Positions 16,962 to 27,200 are shown, numbered from the stretch's first letter. The stretch is 64,000 bases of DNA from Schnuerera sp. xch1 (GCF_019931165.1 NZ_JAIOUP010000012.1:1-64000); one strand, 5' to 3'. Translations and numbers: made by a program. Notes: generated by a model from the letters alone, not told the origin.

Positions 16962-17309
16962 CTAATATTCATAATGATCTCCTTCTATTGCATAATATAC
17001 CCATTCTGCGATGTTTTCTGCATGATCTCCTATTCTTTCCATATCAGTAATTATCTTTAGAGAAGATGAAATAAGTCTTAAATCACTTGCAACAGGTTGC
17101 TGTTGCAATAATAGCTTCATACATCTTTTTTCAATATGACTTTCAATATTATCTATTTCATCATCGTTTTCTACTATTCGCTTTGCTAATTCTACATCTT
17201 GTTCTTTGAGAGCTGTTACAGCTATCTTTATGGAGCTTTCGATTAAATTACCCATTTCAATTAATTCATTGTTCAGCGAATCCAATTCTCTATCAAATTT
17301 ACTTCTCAT
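16962..17309 (-). CDS. phoU: Half-length PhoU-like phosphate signalling protein
   Basis: 115 residues, about half of the usual 215-230. Residues 1-85 match the first PhoU three-helix repeat (FDRELDSLNNELIEMG, QQPVASDLRLISSSLKIITDMERIGD). The end, HAENIAEWVYYAIEG, normally closes the second repeat. The second repeat's body is missing, as if recombination joined the two ERIGD sites. PhoU normally couples PstB to PhoR and damps signalling. Start ATG 17309 lies after GAGGTG; an in-frame ATG at 17336 would overlap the pstB stop. Whether it still works, perhaps as a dimer, is unknown. Confidence 0.82.
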   Translation of the reverse strand: MRSKFDRELDSLNNELIEMGNLIESSIKIAVTALKEQDVELAKRIVENDDEIDNIESHIEKRCMKLLLQQQPVASDLRLISSSLKIITDMERIGDHAENIAEWVYYAIEGDHYEY

Positions 17310-17335
17310 AATTGTCACCTCTTTCAATTTATTCA

Positions 17336-18088
17336 CTAACCAAATCTACCAGTTATATAATCTTCTGTACGCTTATCTTTTGGTACAGAGAATATATTAA
17401 CAGTTTTATCATACTCAATCAGTTCACCATTTAGGAGAAAGGCTGTTTTATCAGAGATTCTAGTTGCTTGTTGCATATTATGAGTTACTATAACTATTGT
17501 ATAGTCTTTTTTTAATTCTTGTATCAATTCTTCGATCTTTGTAGTAGAAATAGGATCAAGGGCAGATGTTGGTTCATCCATCAATAATACTTCTGGTTCA
17601 ATAGCTAGTGCCCTTGCTATACAAATTCTCTGTTGTTGTCCACCAGATATCCTTAAAGCATTTTTCTTGAGATCATTCTTTACTTCATCCCAAATTGCTG
17701 CAGATTTTAAACTTTTTTCAACAATTTCATCTAGTTTAGATTTATTTTTTACTCCATGGGTCCTTGGTCCATACGCAATATTGTCATATATACTCATTGG
17801 AAATGGATTAGGTTTTTGAAATACCATGCCGACTCTTTTTCTTAGTAGATTTACATCAGAATTTTCAGCATATATATCTTCACTATCAAGAAGGATATCT
17901 CCTTTGATTGTACATTTTTCAACTAAATCATTCATACGGTTTAAGCTTTTTAATAGAGTAGATTTACCGCATCCTGATGGACCTATAAGAGCAGTTATTT
18001 TTTTCTCATGGATATTCATATTTATGTTTTTTAAAGCATGAAAATCATCATAATATAAATTCATGTTTTTTATAACAAATTTATTCAT
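17336..18088 (-). CDS. pstB: Phosphate ABC transporter ATP-binding protein PstB
   Basis: 250 residues, normal length. Walker [11 protein letters not shown], the PstB-typical NRMNDL after it, Q-loop [16 protein letters not shown], signature [15 protein letters not shown] and Walker [14 protein letters not shown] are all intact. It powers high-affinity phosphate import through PstA/PstC. The start overlaps the end of pstA by 8 bases, showing translational coupling. Confidence 0.96.
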   Translation of the reverse strand: MNKFVIKNMNLYYDDFHALKNINMNIHEKKITALIGPSGCGKSTLLKSLNRMNDLVEKCTIKGDILLDSEDIYAENSDVNLLRKRVGMVFQKPNPFPMSIYDNIAYGPRTHGVKNKSKLDEIVEKSLKSAAIWDEVKNDLKKNALRISGGQQQRICIARALAIEPEVLLMDEPTSALDPISTTKIEELIQELKKDYTIVIVTHNMQQATRISDKTAFLLNGELIEYDKTVNIFSVPKDKRTEDYITGRFG

Positions 18089-18899
18089 TTCGATTCTCCT
18101 TTGTCAATTTATTACTTAGTAATGTAGATAAAACATTTATAATTAATATTACAAGCAATAGTATAACTCCTGTTGCATAAGATTCATCTACATGCATTCC
18201 TTCTGTGGAAAGCACATACATATGAAGGGCTAGAGTACGTCCTGATGAGAAAAAACTATTTGGAATTTTTGTAGCAGTTCCTAAAGTAAATATCAATGCT
18301 GCAGTCTCTCCAACAATACGACTTACAGAAAGAATGATTCCTGATAAGATCCCTGGCATAGTTACAGGAAGAACTATTTTAAAAATAGTACGTAGTTTAC
18401 CAGCTCCAAGTCCAAAACTTGCTTCTCTAAGAGAATCATCAACAGACATTAAAGCTTCTTCAGTAGATCTTATAATTAAAGGCAATACCATTATTACAAC
18501 TGTTAAAGTACCTGCTAATAATGAATATTGAAAATCGAGATATATAACAAAGAATAACATACCAAATAATCCATATACTATTGAGGGTATTCCTGATAAT
18601 GTTTCTGTTGTTATTCTAATTATTTCAACTAATTTGCTACCCTTTTTTGCATATTCTATAAGGTAAAATCCTGTAAATACACCAATAGGTGTTGCAACTA
18701 AAAGTGTAAGGACTACTAGCATTAAAGTAGTAATTATAGCAGGGAACAGTGATATATTTTTTGTTGTGTATTTTAATCCAAACAAAGACGGAGTTAGGTT
18801 TGGTATACCCCTTATCAAAATATGACCAATCATGAAGAACAATACGCCAAATGTTATAATAGCTGATAGTTTTACAGCAAATCGTATTACTTTACTCAA
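18081..18899 (-). CDS. pstA: Phosphate ABC transporter permease PstA
   Basis: 272 residues, six membrane helices. The ABC permease loop reads [20 protein letters not shown] with the PstA context [12 protein letters not shown] and [15 protein letters not shown]. Start is TTG 18899, four bases overlapping the pstC stop (TTGA) and preceded by GGAGGAG. Partner of PstC in the membrane channel. Confidence 0.94.
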   Translation of the reverse strand: MSKVIRFAVKLSAIITFGVLFFMIGHILIRGIPNLTPSLFGLKYTTKNISLFPAIITTLMLVVLTLLVATPIGVFTGFYLIEYAKKGSKLVEIIRITTETLSGIPSIVYGLFGMLFFVIYLDFQYSLLAGTLTVVIMVLPLIIRSTEEALMSVDDSLREASFGLGAGKLRTIFKIVLPVTMPGILSGIILSVSRIVGETAALIFTLGTATKIPNSFFSSGRTLALHMYVLSTEGMHVDESYATGVILLLVILIINVLSTLLSNKLTKENRNE

Positions 18900-19756
18900 T
18901 TTTTACTCCTCCTTCTGACAATTAGAAAGGTTCCATTGATAATTAGGATAAATATAAACAATACTGCAGCTGTTGCTATTAGAGCTTCTCTATGTTCATC
19001 AGCAGCATATGCCATTTCAATTACTATATTAGTAGTAAGAGTTCTTATCCCTTTTGTAATTCTAGCAGGCATACGAGCTTGATTTCCAGCTACTAATATT
19101 ACTGCCATAGTTTCTCCTATTGCTCTACCAATTCCCAATATTATACTTGATAATACACCTGATTTTGCAGCAGGTAGTATTACCGACATAATAGTTCTCT
19201 CATGCGTTGCACCAAGGGCAATACTTCCTTTATAGTAGCCTTCAGGTACAGCTTTAAGGGAAGCCTCTGACATACTTATAACAGTAGGAAGTATAATGAT
19301 TCCAAGTAAAATGGAGGCAGTAAGAATGTTCATGCCTGTTCCTCCAAATATGTCTCTTATAATTGGTACAATAACAACTAAAGCAAAAAATCCATACACT
19401 ATTGAAGGAATTCCAGCCATTAAATTGATACCTGGTTTTAATAATTTATATAGCTTATTATTGCAAAACTTTGACAAATATACTGCTGTCAAAACACCTA
19501 TAGGAACTCCTATAATTATTGCACCTATAGTAACATAAATTGAACCCATTATCATTGGCAATATTCCAAAGGACGGAGGCGTATTGCTTGGTTTCCATTC
19601 AGTTCCAAGAAGAAAATGTTTGAGACCATATTCCTGTATAAAAGGAATACCTCCAGTAAATATAAATAAACATATAAGAATTATAGCTACTACAGATATA
19701 ACTGCACTAATTAGAAAGACACCTTTCATAAAATATTCAAAGGATTTTGAACTCAT
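18896..19756 (-). CDS. pstC: Phosphate ABC transporter permease PstC
   Basis: 286 residues with six membrane helices. Diagnostic stretches are [37 protein letters not shown] and GRAIGETMAVILVAG. ATG 19756 follows GAAGGTG, 16 bases after pstS. Forms the channel with PstA. Confidence 0.94.
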   Translation of the reverse strand: MSSKSFEYFMKGVFLISAVISVVAIILICLFIFTGGIPFIQEYGLKHFLLGTEWKPSNTPPSFGILPMIMGSIYVTIGAIIIGVPIGVLTAVYLSKFCNNKLYKLLKPGINLMAGIPSIVYGFFALVVIVPIIRDIFGGTGMNILTASILLGIIILPTVISMSEASLKAVPEGYYKGSIALGATHERTIMSVILPAAKSGVLSSIILGIGRAIGETMAVILVAGNQARMPARITKGIRTLTTNIVIEMAYAADEHREALIATAAVLFIFILIINGTFLIVRRRSKN

Positions 19757-19772
19757 TTTTTCACCTTCATTT

Positions 19773-20696
19773 CTATTTTACCATCGCATTCCACTCAGTT
19801 GTTTCACCTGTATAAATTGATTTTACATCTTCAAGGGTTAGGTCTTCTGTAGGATTTGAATTGTTAACTATTACTGCAATACCATCTTGAGCTATTACTT
19901 CTGAAGTTAATTCAGCGAGTTCTGATTCTTTAAGTTCTCTTGATGCCATCCCTAAGTCAGCAGTACCTTCCATTGTTGATTGCATACCAGCTGATGAGCC
20001 TGTGGATTGAATTTCGATTGATACTCCTGAGTGAATTTCTTGATATGCTTCAACTAATTTTTCCATTACTGGAGTTACTGAAGTGGAACCTGCCACTACT
20101 AAGTTACCTTCTTGTTCACCATTTGCTTCATATGCTGTTAAATCATTTCCAATTTGTACATAACCTTCTTTTAATACAATTTCTTGACCTTCTGTACTTA
20201 ATATGAAGTTTAAGAAATCTTCGGATAATGTGTTAAGTTTTCCTTTATATGCTATATTGAATGGTCTTGATATTTTATAAGAGTTATTTTGTACATTTTC
20301 AGCAGTAGCTTCTGCTCCTTCTATTTTCAAAGCTTTTACAGTATCATTTAAAGAGCCTAATGAAATATATCCTATACTATATTCATCACCAGTTACTGTG
20401 GTCATAACTGCATTGGTGCTGTTTTGAACAACAGCTTCAGTATAAGTTCTATCTGTTTCATTACCATTTTCACCTTTTTCTAATATTCCTACTATTTCTG
20501 TAAACGCTTCTCTAGTTCCTGAACCATCTTCTCTAGTTGCTACATTTATAGTACTACTTGCATCAAAATTACTTTCACTATTTTTAGCTGGAGAATTTGT
20601 GTTATCTCCTGTTTTAGCTGTATTATCATTTGAACAGCTAGCTATAATAGTCATTGTCATGATTGATACTAAAAAGATACTCCATATTTTTTTCAT
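19773..20696 (-). CDS. pstS: Phosphate-binding lipoprotein PstS, circularly permuted
   Basis: 307 residues. A signal peptide ends in the lipobox IIASC (Cys21). The family segments appear in swapped order: residues 50-175 carry VATREDGSGTREAF and SIGYISLGSLND, normally the C-terminal half, and residues 195-307 carry VVAGSTSVTPVMEKL, GSSAGMQ, GMASREL and DGIAVIVNNSNP, normally the N-terminal half. The protein ends just after IYTGETTEW. I recall this order in other clostridial PstS proteins, so it is probably functional. It is first in the operon, behind PhoP boxes. Confidence 0.9.
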   Translation of the reverse strand: MKKIWSIFLVSIMTMTIIASCSNDNTAKTGDNTNSPAKNSESNFDASSTINVATREDGSGTREAFTEIVGILEKGENGNETDRTYTEAVVQNSTNAVMTTVTGDEYSIGYISLGSLNDTVKALKIEGAEATAENVQNNSYKISRPFNIAYKGKLNTLSEDFLNFILSTEGQEIVLKEGYVQIGNDLTAYEANGEQEGNLVVAGSTSVTPVMEKLVEAYQEIHSGVSIEIQSTGSSAGMQSTMEGTADLGMASRELKESELAELTSEVIAQDGIAVIVNNSNPTEDLTLEDVKSIYTGETTEWNAMVK

Positions 20697-20753
20697 AATA
20701 TAATACCTGCCTTTCGTTATATCTTTATTTTCAATATAAGTTTACAGAGAGAA

Positions 20754-20793
20754 TGTAAAATCTGTTGCATATAGAATGTAAAATCTATGTAAA
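20754..20793 (-). promoter_or_regulatory. PhoP-box array upstream of pstS
   Basis: On the minus strand TTTACA occurs three times: complements at 20788-20793, 20777-20782 and 20754-20759, with start-to-start spacings of 11 and 23 bases, about one and two helical turns. Gram-positive PhoP boxes are TT-A-ACA-like hexamers repeated every 11 bases. The array lies about 60-100 bases upstream of the pstS start. Confidence 0.65.
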
Positions 20794-20820
20794 ATTTTAA
20801 GTATATAAAAATAATATTTA

Positions 20821-20890
20821 TTGCATGAAAAGCATATTAATGATATACTTTATAAGTAAATCCTTGCTCTTAATTAGAGCCGATAGTCCA
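20821..20890 (+). promoter_or_regulatory. rpsF promoter and leader hairpin
   Basis: TTGCAT (20821-20826), 17 bases and TATACT (20844-20849) form a good promoter. The leader has a hairpin GCTCT-TAATT-AGAGC (20866-20880) followed directly by CCGATAGTCC just ahead of the AAAGGAGGTG site. S6:S18 autoregulatory leaders use a short hairpin with a CCG element, so this is a candidate S6:S18 leader; that part is inference. Confidence 0.5.
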
Positions 20891-20906
20891 AAAGGAGGTG
20901 AAAAAC

Positions 20907-21191
20907 ATGAGAAAATACGAAGCAGTGTTTATTTTTATGGCAAGTCTAGAAGAAGAAAAAAGAAATCAACTATTTGATAGATTAAAAGGTATCATAGAAA
21001 AAGATGGTACTATTTCTAATGTAGATGAGTGGGGGAATAGAAAGTTAGCATATGAAATAAATGACTTAACAGAAGGATACTATATTATTGTTAACTTCGA
21101 ATCCACCCCTGAAGTTGTAGATGAGGTAGATAGAATAAGCAAAATCACCGACAGTATAATAAGACATATGATAATTAGAGAAGAAAAGTAG
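20907..21191 (+). CDS. rpsF: 30S ribosomal protein bS6
   Basis: 94 residues: MRKYEAVFIF start, NRKLAYEINDLTEGYYIIVNFE, and DSIIRHMIIREE end, normal bS6. ATG 20907 is placed by the AAAGGAGGTG site; an in-frame GTG at 20898 overlaps that site. First gene of the conserved rpsF-ssb-rpsR operon. bS6 pairs with bS18 on the platform of the 30S subunit. Confidence 0.97.
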   Translation: MRKYEAVFIFMASLEEEKRNQLFDRLKGIIEKDGTISNVDEWGNRKLAYEINDLTEGYYIIVNFESTPEVVDEVDRISKITDSIIRHMIIREEK

Positions 21192-21217
21192 TCAATTAAT
21201 TTAAGGTGGTGTTTTGG

Positions 21218-21664
21218 TTGAATAGTGTTGTGTTAATTGGAAGGCTTACGAGAGATCCTGAATTAAGGTATATCCCAAATACAGGGAGCCCAGTGGCCAG
21301 GTTTAGTTTAGCGGTAGATAAGCAGTTATCCAAGGAAAAGAAGCAAGAACTTGAATCAAAAGGACAACCAACAGCCGACTTTATAAACATCGTTGTATGG
21401 GGAAAACAAGCTGAGAATTGTGCAAATTATCTAGCTAAAGGAAGACTTACTGCAGTACAAGGAAGAATTCAATCTGGCTCTTACGAAGCAAAAGATGGTA
21501 CAAGAAGGTATACAACTGACGTTGTAGCGTCGAGAGTTGAATTTTTAGAGTGGGGAAATAACAATAACAATTCTAATTTTGATTCTGATTTCAATAACTC
21601 AAATACGGATTTTCCAGGAGTAGATGGTTTCGATCCCGTAGACGACGATAACATTCCATTCTAA
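21218..21664 (+). CDS. ssb: Single-stranded DNA-binding protein
   Basis: 148 residues. The OB fold starts [39 protein letters not shown] follows. A disordered N/D-rich linker (about 112-140) leads to the acidic tip DDDNIPF that binds partner proteins. Start TTG 21218 is nine bases after TAAGGTGG; upstream GTG codons overlap that site. Lies between rpsF and rpsR as in most Firmicutes. Confidence 0.96.
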   Translation: MNSVVLIGRLTRDPELRYIPNTGSPVARFSLAVDKQLSKEKKQELESKGQPTADFINIVVWGKQAENCANYLAKGRLTAVQGRIQSGSYEAKDGTRRYTTDVVASRVEFLEWGNNNNNSNFDSDFNNSNTDFPGVDGFDPVDDDNIPF

Positions 21665-21680
21665 GAAGGAGGGAAGAAAG

Positions 21681-21905
21681 GTGCAAAGAAGATTTAGACC
21701 AAGAAAAAGAGTTTGCAATTTTTGTGCGGACAAAGTTGAACATATAGATTATAAAGATATAAATAAATTAAAAAAATATGTTACTGATAGAGGGAAAATT
21801 CTCCCAAGAAGAATTACTGGTAACTGTGCGAAACATCAAAGAGAATTAACAAGAGCTATAAAACGTGCAAGACAAATTGCATTGCTGCCATATAGTGCAG
21901 ATTAA
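21681..21905 (+). CDS. rpsR: 30S ribosomal protein bS18
   Basis: 74 residues, GTG start after GGAGGG. VCNFC (Cys12, Cys15) and the later NCAKH supply a zinc-binding set, so this is the zinc-containing (C+) form. The core [17 protein letters not shown] is standard. Ends the three-gene operon at a terminator. Confidence 0.96.
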   Translation: MQRRFRPRKRVCNFCADKVEHIDYKDINKLKKYVTDRGKILPRRITGNCAKHQRELTRAIKRARQIALLPYSAD

Positions 21906-21928
21906 GAGAGGAATAACCTCTCTTTTTT
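21905..21928 (+). terminator. terminator after rpsR
   Basis: AGAGAGG-AATAA-CCTCTCT followed by a T-run, starting at the last base of the rpsR stop codon. Confidence 0.92.
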
Positions 21929-22023
21929 GTTTGACATATAATAGTATACTCTGTATTATTTTAATAGGACTATATTTTAATATAACTTTTTATGAGCAAG
22001 TATTATGATAAAAGGGTGAAATT

Positions 22024-22347
22024 ATGGACGAAAAGAGAGAAGTGGATATAATAAAAAATGTTAGAACTATAGAGTGGCTAAAAAGTGAACTATTAACTTC
22101 AGTGGCTTATCTATATAAGACTTTATCCGAAGGAGAAGATGACACCAATAAAGATTTAGAAGATACAATTTCTAATATTATGTTATTGTCTTTTCTATTA
22201 AGTAAACGATTAGGATTAGATTATGAAAATATAAGTTCTAATCTTGAGGACAAAATAAGATTAAATATATTAGAAGATCATAAAATTGAGAAATGGTATG
22301 GAGATCTAAGTGAACTGTTAGAGTTTATAAAATCCAAGCAAGAATAG
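22024..22347 (+). CDS. MazG-like family protein
   Basis: 107 residues, all helical. IEWLKSELLTSVAYLYK and DLEDTISNIMLLSFLLSKRLG resemble the small clostridial MazG-like proteins found between rpsR and yybS. True MazG enzymes hydrolyse NTPs with an ExxE/D metal site; a partial E-D pattern is visible (EDTISN), but catalytic function is unproven. ATG 22024 after AAAGGGTG. Ends 10 bases before yybS. Confidence 0.65.
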   Translation: MDEKREVDIIKNVRTIEWLKSELLTSVAYLYKTLSEGEDDTNKDLEDTISNIMLLSFLLSKRLGLDYENISSNLEDKIRLNILEDHKIEKWYGDLSELLEFIKSKQE

Positions 22348-22357
22348 GGGTGGAAAT

Positions 22358-23326
22358 TTGAATACAGAATTGAAAAACAAGATAATGGAGACCATATTTG
22401 TATTAGTAATAGCTACAATATTTATGATAGTAGGTATGTATTATTTTCCATGGATAATCTTTTTATATCCTATCCTATTTATATTATTAGGGGTTAGACA
22501 GGGGCTAAATTTAGCAATAATAGGCTTAATTTTATCAACTTTATCTATTGGATTAATTATGGATATAATATCTGGTATAGTAATACTTATAACTTTTGCA
22601 CCTTTAAGTATTACTATTATATATACTCTTAAGAAGAGAAAAAGTTCCACTGAAATTTTAGCTGTATCTACTTTAGTTTTTCTTCTGAGTGTCTTATTGA
22701 TAATTGTAATGATGAATGATATAACTGGAGTTAATATTATTAGTCTGTTAACCAATATTATTAATCAGTTAAAAGAAGCTTTTGATCAATCGATTGATAA
22801 TCAAATTGAAATATTGTACGAATTAAAATTATCTAACTATCAAATATTGCAGATTAAGGATTTAATAGAGGATACATTTCAATATATATTAACTATAACG
22901 CCATCTATGATTATAGTATTTTCCTTAATAACTGCATATTTAAATTATTTAATATCATCATTATCCCTCAGAAAATTAGGATATGGCATAGTTTTTATTC
23001 CCCGATTTTCAAGGTTTAAATTACCTAGAAATATTTTAGTAGGTATAGGAATTATGTTTTTGGTTACTTTTTCATTAAGTTATCTGGGAATGCATCACTC
23101 TGAGGCAGTACTCGTAAACTTAATTGTGCTTGCATTTTTTGTATTTTTCACTCAAGGTTTATCAGTGACATATTATAAATTAGCACAGTGGAAAGTTAAT
23201 AAAATTACTAGGATGTTTATTGTATTGTTCATTATTATATTGTCATCAGTTCTAGGAGGAATAATTACGATTATAGGGGTACTGGATACAATATTTGACT
23301 TTAGAAGATTTAGAAGATCTGTTTAA
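22358..23326 (+). CDS. yybS: YybS family (DUF2232) membrane protein
   Basis: 322 residues with about eight membrane helices. Synteny (rpsR, yybS, gdpP, rplI, dnaB) is the classic Firmicute order and supports the call. The last helix ends in a basic tail, RRFRRSV. Start TTG 22358 after GGGGTGG. The molecular function is unknown; an ECF-transporter-like S-component fold has been suggested for DUF2232. Confidence 0.8.
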   Translation: MNTELKNKIMETIFVLVIATIFMIVGMYYFPWIIFLYPILFILLGVRQGLNLAIIGLILSTLSIGLIMDIISGIVILITFAPLSITIIYTLKKRKSSTEILAVSTLVFLLSVLLIIVMMNDITGVNIISLLTNIINQLKEAFDQSIDNQIEILYELKLSNYQILQIKDLIEDTFQYILTITPSMIIVFSLITAYLNYLISSLSLRKLGYGIVFIPRFSRFKLPRNILVGIGIMFLVTFSLSYLGMHHSEAVLVNLIVLAFFVFFTQGLSVTYYKLAQWKVNKITRMFIVLFIIILSSVLGGIITIIGVLDTIFDFRRFRRSV

Positions 23327-23346
23327 ATCCATTTAGGAGGATTATT

Positions 23347-25335
23347 ATGAATAATAAAAATTCAATTAACATGAAAGATGGGAAACTATATTTAATAATC
23401 ATAGGGGTCCTTATAGCTATAATTGCTTACTTTCAGCCAATTTTAGCATTGCTTCTTACTATTGCTTTAGCCTATTTAATCTACCAATATATCGCTACTA
23501 TAAATAATAAGGAGAAAGAATGGACCAAATACATTGAAAGCTTAGCAGAAGAATTTGATTCGGTTACTAAGCATGCTGTATTTAATATGCCATTTCCTCT
23601 AGTAATGTTAGATTCAAACTATACCATATCATGGTATAATACAAGATTTTTTGACATGATTGGTGAAGAGAATATATTAAATAAGCCAATTAATGAGCTC
23701 ATACCTTGCTTTAACATAGAAAAATTGGAAAAGAATTCTGATAATGAAGTACCTATAAATGTTGAATGCAATGAACAATATTATAGGGTTTACTATAATG
23801 TAGTGGAAAGTAAAAAAGGTAGTATTGTAATGCTATACTGGATTGATAATACTCATTATATAAAACTTTATAACAAGTCTATGGATAAGAGGATTTCGGT
23901 CTGTTTAGCATATATAGATAACTATGATGAAGTAAGAAATAACACTTCTGAAGTCAATAGGCCTCTAGTATTTGCAGAAATTGATAAAATCTTAAATTCT
24001 TTTGCTAATATGAATAAAGGATTAGTACGAAAGTACGAAAACGATAAATATATATTAATATTTGAGAGTAGATATTTAAAAGAAATTCAGGATAAAAAAT
24101 TTGATATATTGGATAGAATTAGAGAAATTGATAAAGGAAATACAATATCAGTAACATTGAGTATGGGAGTAGGAACAAATGGAAATAATCCAAGTGAATG
24201 CTATGAATATGCAAGAGCCGCAATAGATATTGCATTGGGCAGAGGCGGAGATCAAGTAGTAGTAAAAGAAGATTATAATTTAAGCTTCTATGGTGGTAAA
24301 ACCAAGGCAATAGAAAAGAGAAATAAGGTTAAATCTAGAGTTATATCCCATGCTTTAATGCAGCTTATTGATCAATCTGATGAAGTATTCGTAATGGGAC
24401 ACAAAAATGCAGACATGGATGCCTTTGGCGCATCATTAGGAATAATTAGAGCTGTTAAGAACAGGTATAAGGATGGATATTTGGTTTTAAGTGGATCAAA
24501 TCCGTCTATAAAAAATGTCTATGATAGAATGATACGAGAAGAGCCTGAATATTTGGACTTGATTATTACTCCAGATAAAGCTAAAGATATGGTTAATGAA
24601 TCGTCACTTTTAGTGGTAGTGGATAATCATAAACCTAGTTTTATGGAAGTTCCTGAACTTCTAGATTTGACAGATAAGGTAGTGTTGATTGATCATCATA
24701 GAAGAGGGGCAGAATTTATACAAGATCCAATACTTACCTATTTGGAACCATATGCGTCATCTACTTGCGAATTAGTAACGGAGATACTATATTATATGGA
24801 AGATAAATTAAAGATGACAAAATTTGAAGCAGATGCGTTACTAGCTGGTATAACTGTAGATACTAAAAACTTTACGTTTCAAACTGGAGTAAGAACCTTT
24901 GAAGCTGCTTCTATTCTAAAAAGAGCAGGAGCTGATACTGGAAATGTAAGTCAATTATTCAGAGATGATTTTGATATATTTTTACAAAAAGCGGAAGTAG
25001 TAAAGAATTCTAGGATAGTGTTTAATAAAATTGCCATAGGGAGATTAGAATTTGATTCAGATGATTCGGTTTTGATTGCAGCACAATCGGCAAATGAATT
25101 ATTAAATATTAATGGAGTAGAAGCCTCTTTTGTGTTAACTCATTCAGAAGGTAAAATTCATATAAGCGGTAGATCACTAGGAAACCTGTCTGCTCAATTG
25201 ATACTTGAGAAACTTGGCGGTGGCGGACATTTGACTAGTGCAGGGGCTCAAATTGAAGAAAAAACTATGGATCAGGCAGAAGAAATGCTTATTGATATTA
25301 TAGATGATTATTTAAGGGAAGGTGATGAAGAATGA
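23347..25335 (+). CDS. gdpP: Cyclic-di-AMP phosphodiesterase GdpP
   Basis: 662 residues. Two N-terminal helices (about 12-48), a PAS-like domain (ITWY-type region near 95-150), a degenerate GGDEF domain ([11 protein letters not shown], no GGDEF motif), then DHH and DHHA1. The DHH residues are in [21 protein letters not shown] (about 448) and the end motif [12 protein letters not shown]. It hydrolyses c-di-AMP to pApA, governing K+ and osmolyte homeostasis; the ktrAB and BCCT genes in this window belong to systems such signalling controls. AGGAGG before ATG 23347. Overlaps rplI by 4 bases. Confidence 0.95.
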   Translation: MNNKNSINMKDGKLYLIIIGVLIAIIAYFQPILALLLTIALAYLIYQYIATINNKEKEWTKYIESLAEEFDSVTKHAVFNMPFPLVMLDSNYTISWYNTRFFDMIGEENILNKPINELIPCFNIEKLEKNSDNEVPINVECNEQYYRVYYNVVESKKGSIVMLYWIDNTHYIKLYNKSMDKRISVCLAYIDNYDEVRNNTSEVNRPLVFAEIDKILNSFANMNKGLVRKYENDKYILIFESRYLKEIQDKKFDILDRIREIDKGNTISVTLSMGVGTNGNNPSECYEYARAAIDIALGRGGDQVVVKEDYNLSFYGGKTKAIEKRNKVKSRVISHALMQLIDQSDEVFVMGHKNADMDAFGASLGIIRAVKNRYKDGYLVLSGSNPSIKNVYDRMIREEPEYLDLIITPDKAKDMVNESSLLVVVDNHKPSFMEVPELLDLTDKVVLIDHHRRGAEFIQDPILTYLEPYASSTCELVTEILYYMEDKLKMTKFEADALLAGITVDTKNFTFQTGVRTFEAASILKRAGADTGNVSQLFRDDFDIFLQKAEVVKNSRIVFNKIAIGRLEFDSDDSVLIAAQSANELLNINGVEASFVLTHSEGKIHISGRSLGNLSAQLILEKLGGGGHLTSAGAQIEEKTMDQAEEMLIDIIDDYLREGDEE

Positions 25336-25778
25336 AGGTAATATTATTAAAGGATGTAAAGGGTTTAGGAAAAGAAGGAGATATGGTAAATGCCAAGGAT
25401 GGATATGCTAGAAATTATCTTTTACCAAAAAAATTTGCGATAGAAGCAACACCAGCAAATACAAAGAAATGGAAAATAGATATGAAAAATAAAAAACAAA
25501 AAGAAAAAGAAGAGTATGAAAGTGCTCTTAAATTAAAGGAAAAAATTGAAAATTCTACTGTCGAATTAAAGAGTAAAGCAGGAGAAGGTGGAAGACTTTT
25601 TGGCTCAATTACATCAAAAGATATTTCAGGAGCATTAAAAAAGCAACATAATATAGATATAGATAAGAAAAAAATTGAAATGGACGATAATATTAAATCT
25701 TTAGGAGTAACTACTGTAGAAGTAAAGGTATATCCAGAAACTACTGCTACGTTAAGGGTCAAAGTAGTAGAAAAATAG
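25332..25778 (+). CDS. rplI: 50S ribosomal protein bL9
   Basis: 148 residues: [36 protein letters not shown], a long connecting helix, and a C-terminal domain with [13 protein letters not shown]. Normal length. ATGA overlap with gdpP indicates coupled translation. Confidence 0.97.
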   Translation: MKVILLKDVKGLGKEGDMVNAKDGYARNYLLPKKFAIEATPANTKKWKIDMKNKKQKEKEEYESALKLKEKIENSTVELKSKAGEGGRLFGSITSKDISGALKKQHNIDIDKKKIEMDDNIKSLGVTTVEVKVYPETTATLRVKVVEK

Positions 25779-25782
25779 CGAG

Positions 25783-27129
25783 GTGATTCAAATAGAAGCA
25801 CAAGCATTAGGTAGAATTCCACCACATAGTTTAGAAGCAGAGCAATCTGTATTAGGTTCTATGATAATAAACAAGGAAGCTATAAACACAGCTATAGAGC
25901 AACTTCATCCAGATGATTTCTACAAAGAAGCAAATAGAGAGATATTTGAAGCCATAGTAAATTTATTCAATAGGAATGAACCAGTGGATTTAATCACTTT
26001 ATCTGAGGAATTAAGAAAGAGAGGCACATTGGAGAATATTGGAGGGGTTACATATCTTGCCGATTTATCAGGAGGGATAGCTACAACTTCAAATGTTAAG
26101 TATTATTGTGATATAGTTGAAGAAAAATCTATATTGAGACGTTTGATAAAATCTTGCGACGATATAGTAGGTAAAAGTTATGAAGGCAGCGAAGAAGTTA
26201 ACGCTATAATAGAACAAGCAGAAAAAAATATATTCGATATTACTCAAGGAAGACATAGAGATGGGTTTTCTCCATTAAAAAATGTATTGTTAGATAGCTT
26301 TTCAAAGATAGAAGAAATGGCAGCTAATCAAGGAGATTTAACTGGTCTTACTACTGGATTTATAGATATTGACAACAAGCTATCAGGAATGCAAAAATCT
26401 GACTTAATACTTTTAGCTGCACGGCCATCTATGGGTAAAACTGCTTTAGGCATAAATATTGCTACCAATTCGTCTATTAAAGCAAATGCTAATGTAGGAG
26501 TATTTTCTTTAGAAATGTCTAAAGAGCAACTTGTCCAAAGAATGATTAGTTCAGTAGCCCATGTAGATTTACAAAAGATAGTCAGTGGACGTTTAGATGA
26601 AGATGAATGGATAAAGATTATTGATTCTATGGGACCCTTATCTAAAGCTAAGGTATTTATAGACGATACAGCGGGAATATCATTGACAGAAATGAAAGCT
26701 AAATGCAGAAGATTGAAAATAGAAAAGGGGCTAGATTTAGTTGTAATAGATTATTTACAGTTGATGCAATTAGAAGGGAAGCAAGAAAATAGGCAGCAGG
26801 AAATATCTGCTATATCGAGAGGACTTAAAGCATTAGCAAAGGAAATGGATTGTCCTGTTATAGCATTATCACAACTTTCTCGTGCACCAGAGTTGCGTTC
26901 TGATCATAGGCCTATACTTTCAGACTTAAGGGAATCTGGAGCAATAGAGCAGGATGCTGATGTAGTATTATTTTTATACAGAGATGAATATTATAATGAG
27001 GATTCGGATAAAAAGAATATAGGAGAGGTAATAATAGCAAAACATAGAAATGGACCAACTGGAACTGTTGAATTAGTTTGGAAAAAAGAATTTACAAAAT
27101 TCTTAAATAAAGAGAATTTTGGTGGATAG
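25783..27129 (+). CDS. dnaB: Replicative DNA helicase DnaB
   Basis: 448 residues. N-terminal primase-binding domain from RIPPHSLEAEQSVLGSMI, a linker, then a RecA-type motor: Walker A ARPSMGKTALG, Walker B LDLVVIDYLQLM, and SRGLKALAKEMDCPVIALSQLSR. It unwinds the chromosome at the fork. The start is uncertain: GTG 25783 lies within the best ribosome site (GAGGTG), so initiation at a rare ATT/ATA codon a few codons later is possible. Four bases after rplI, as usual. Confidence 0.95.
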   Translation: MIQIEAQALGRIPPHSLEAEQSVLGSMIINKEAINTAIEQLHPDDFYKEANREIFEAIVNLFNRNEPVDLITLSEELRKRGTLENIGGVTYLADLSGGIATTSNVKYYCDIVEEKSILRRLIKSCDDIVGKSYEGSEEVNAIIEQAEKNIFDITQGRHRDGFSPLKNVLLDSFSKIEEMAANQGDLTGLTTGFIDIDNKLSGMQKSDLILLAARPSMGKTALGINIATNSSIKANANVGVFSLEMSKEQLVQRMISSVAHVDLQKIVSGRLDEDEWIKIIDSMGPLSKAKVFIDDTAGISLTEMKAKCRRLKIEKGLDLVVIDYLQLMQLEGKQENRQQEISAISRGLKALAKEMDCPVIALSQLSRAPELRSDHRPILSDLRESGAIEQDADVVLFLYRDEYYNEDSDKKNIGEVIIAKHRNGPTGTVELVWKKEFTKFLNKENFGG

Positions 27130-27200
27130 ATTAAATAGTAAAAAAAAGGGTAGATATCCATTAAAAGACTAACCAATATGATTATTATAGGAGGGCTTTT

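Noticed and set aside
25415-25825. 136-codon open frame antisense to rplI
   Set aside because: Complement of a conserved ribosomal protein gene; serine/phenylalanine-rich shadow.
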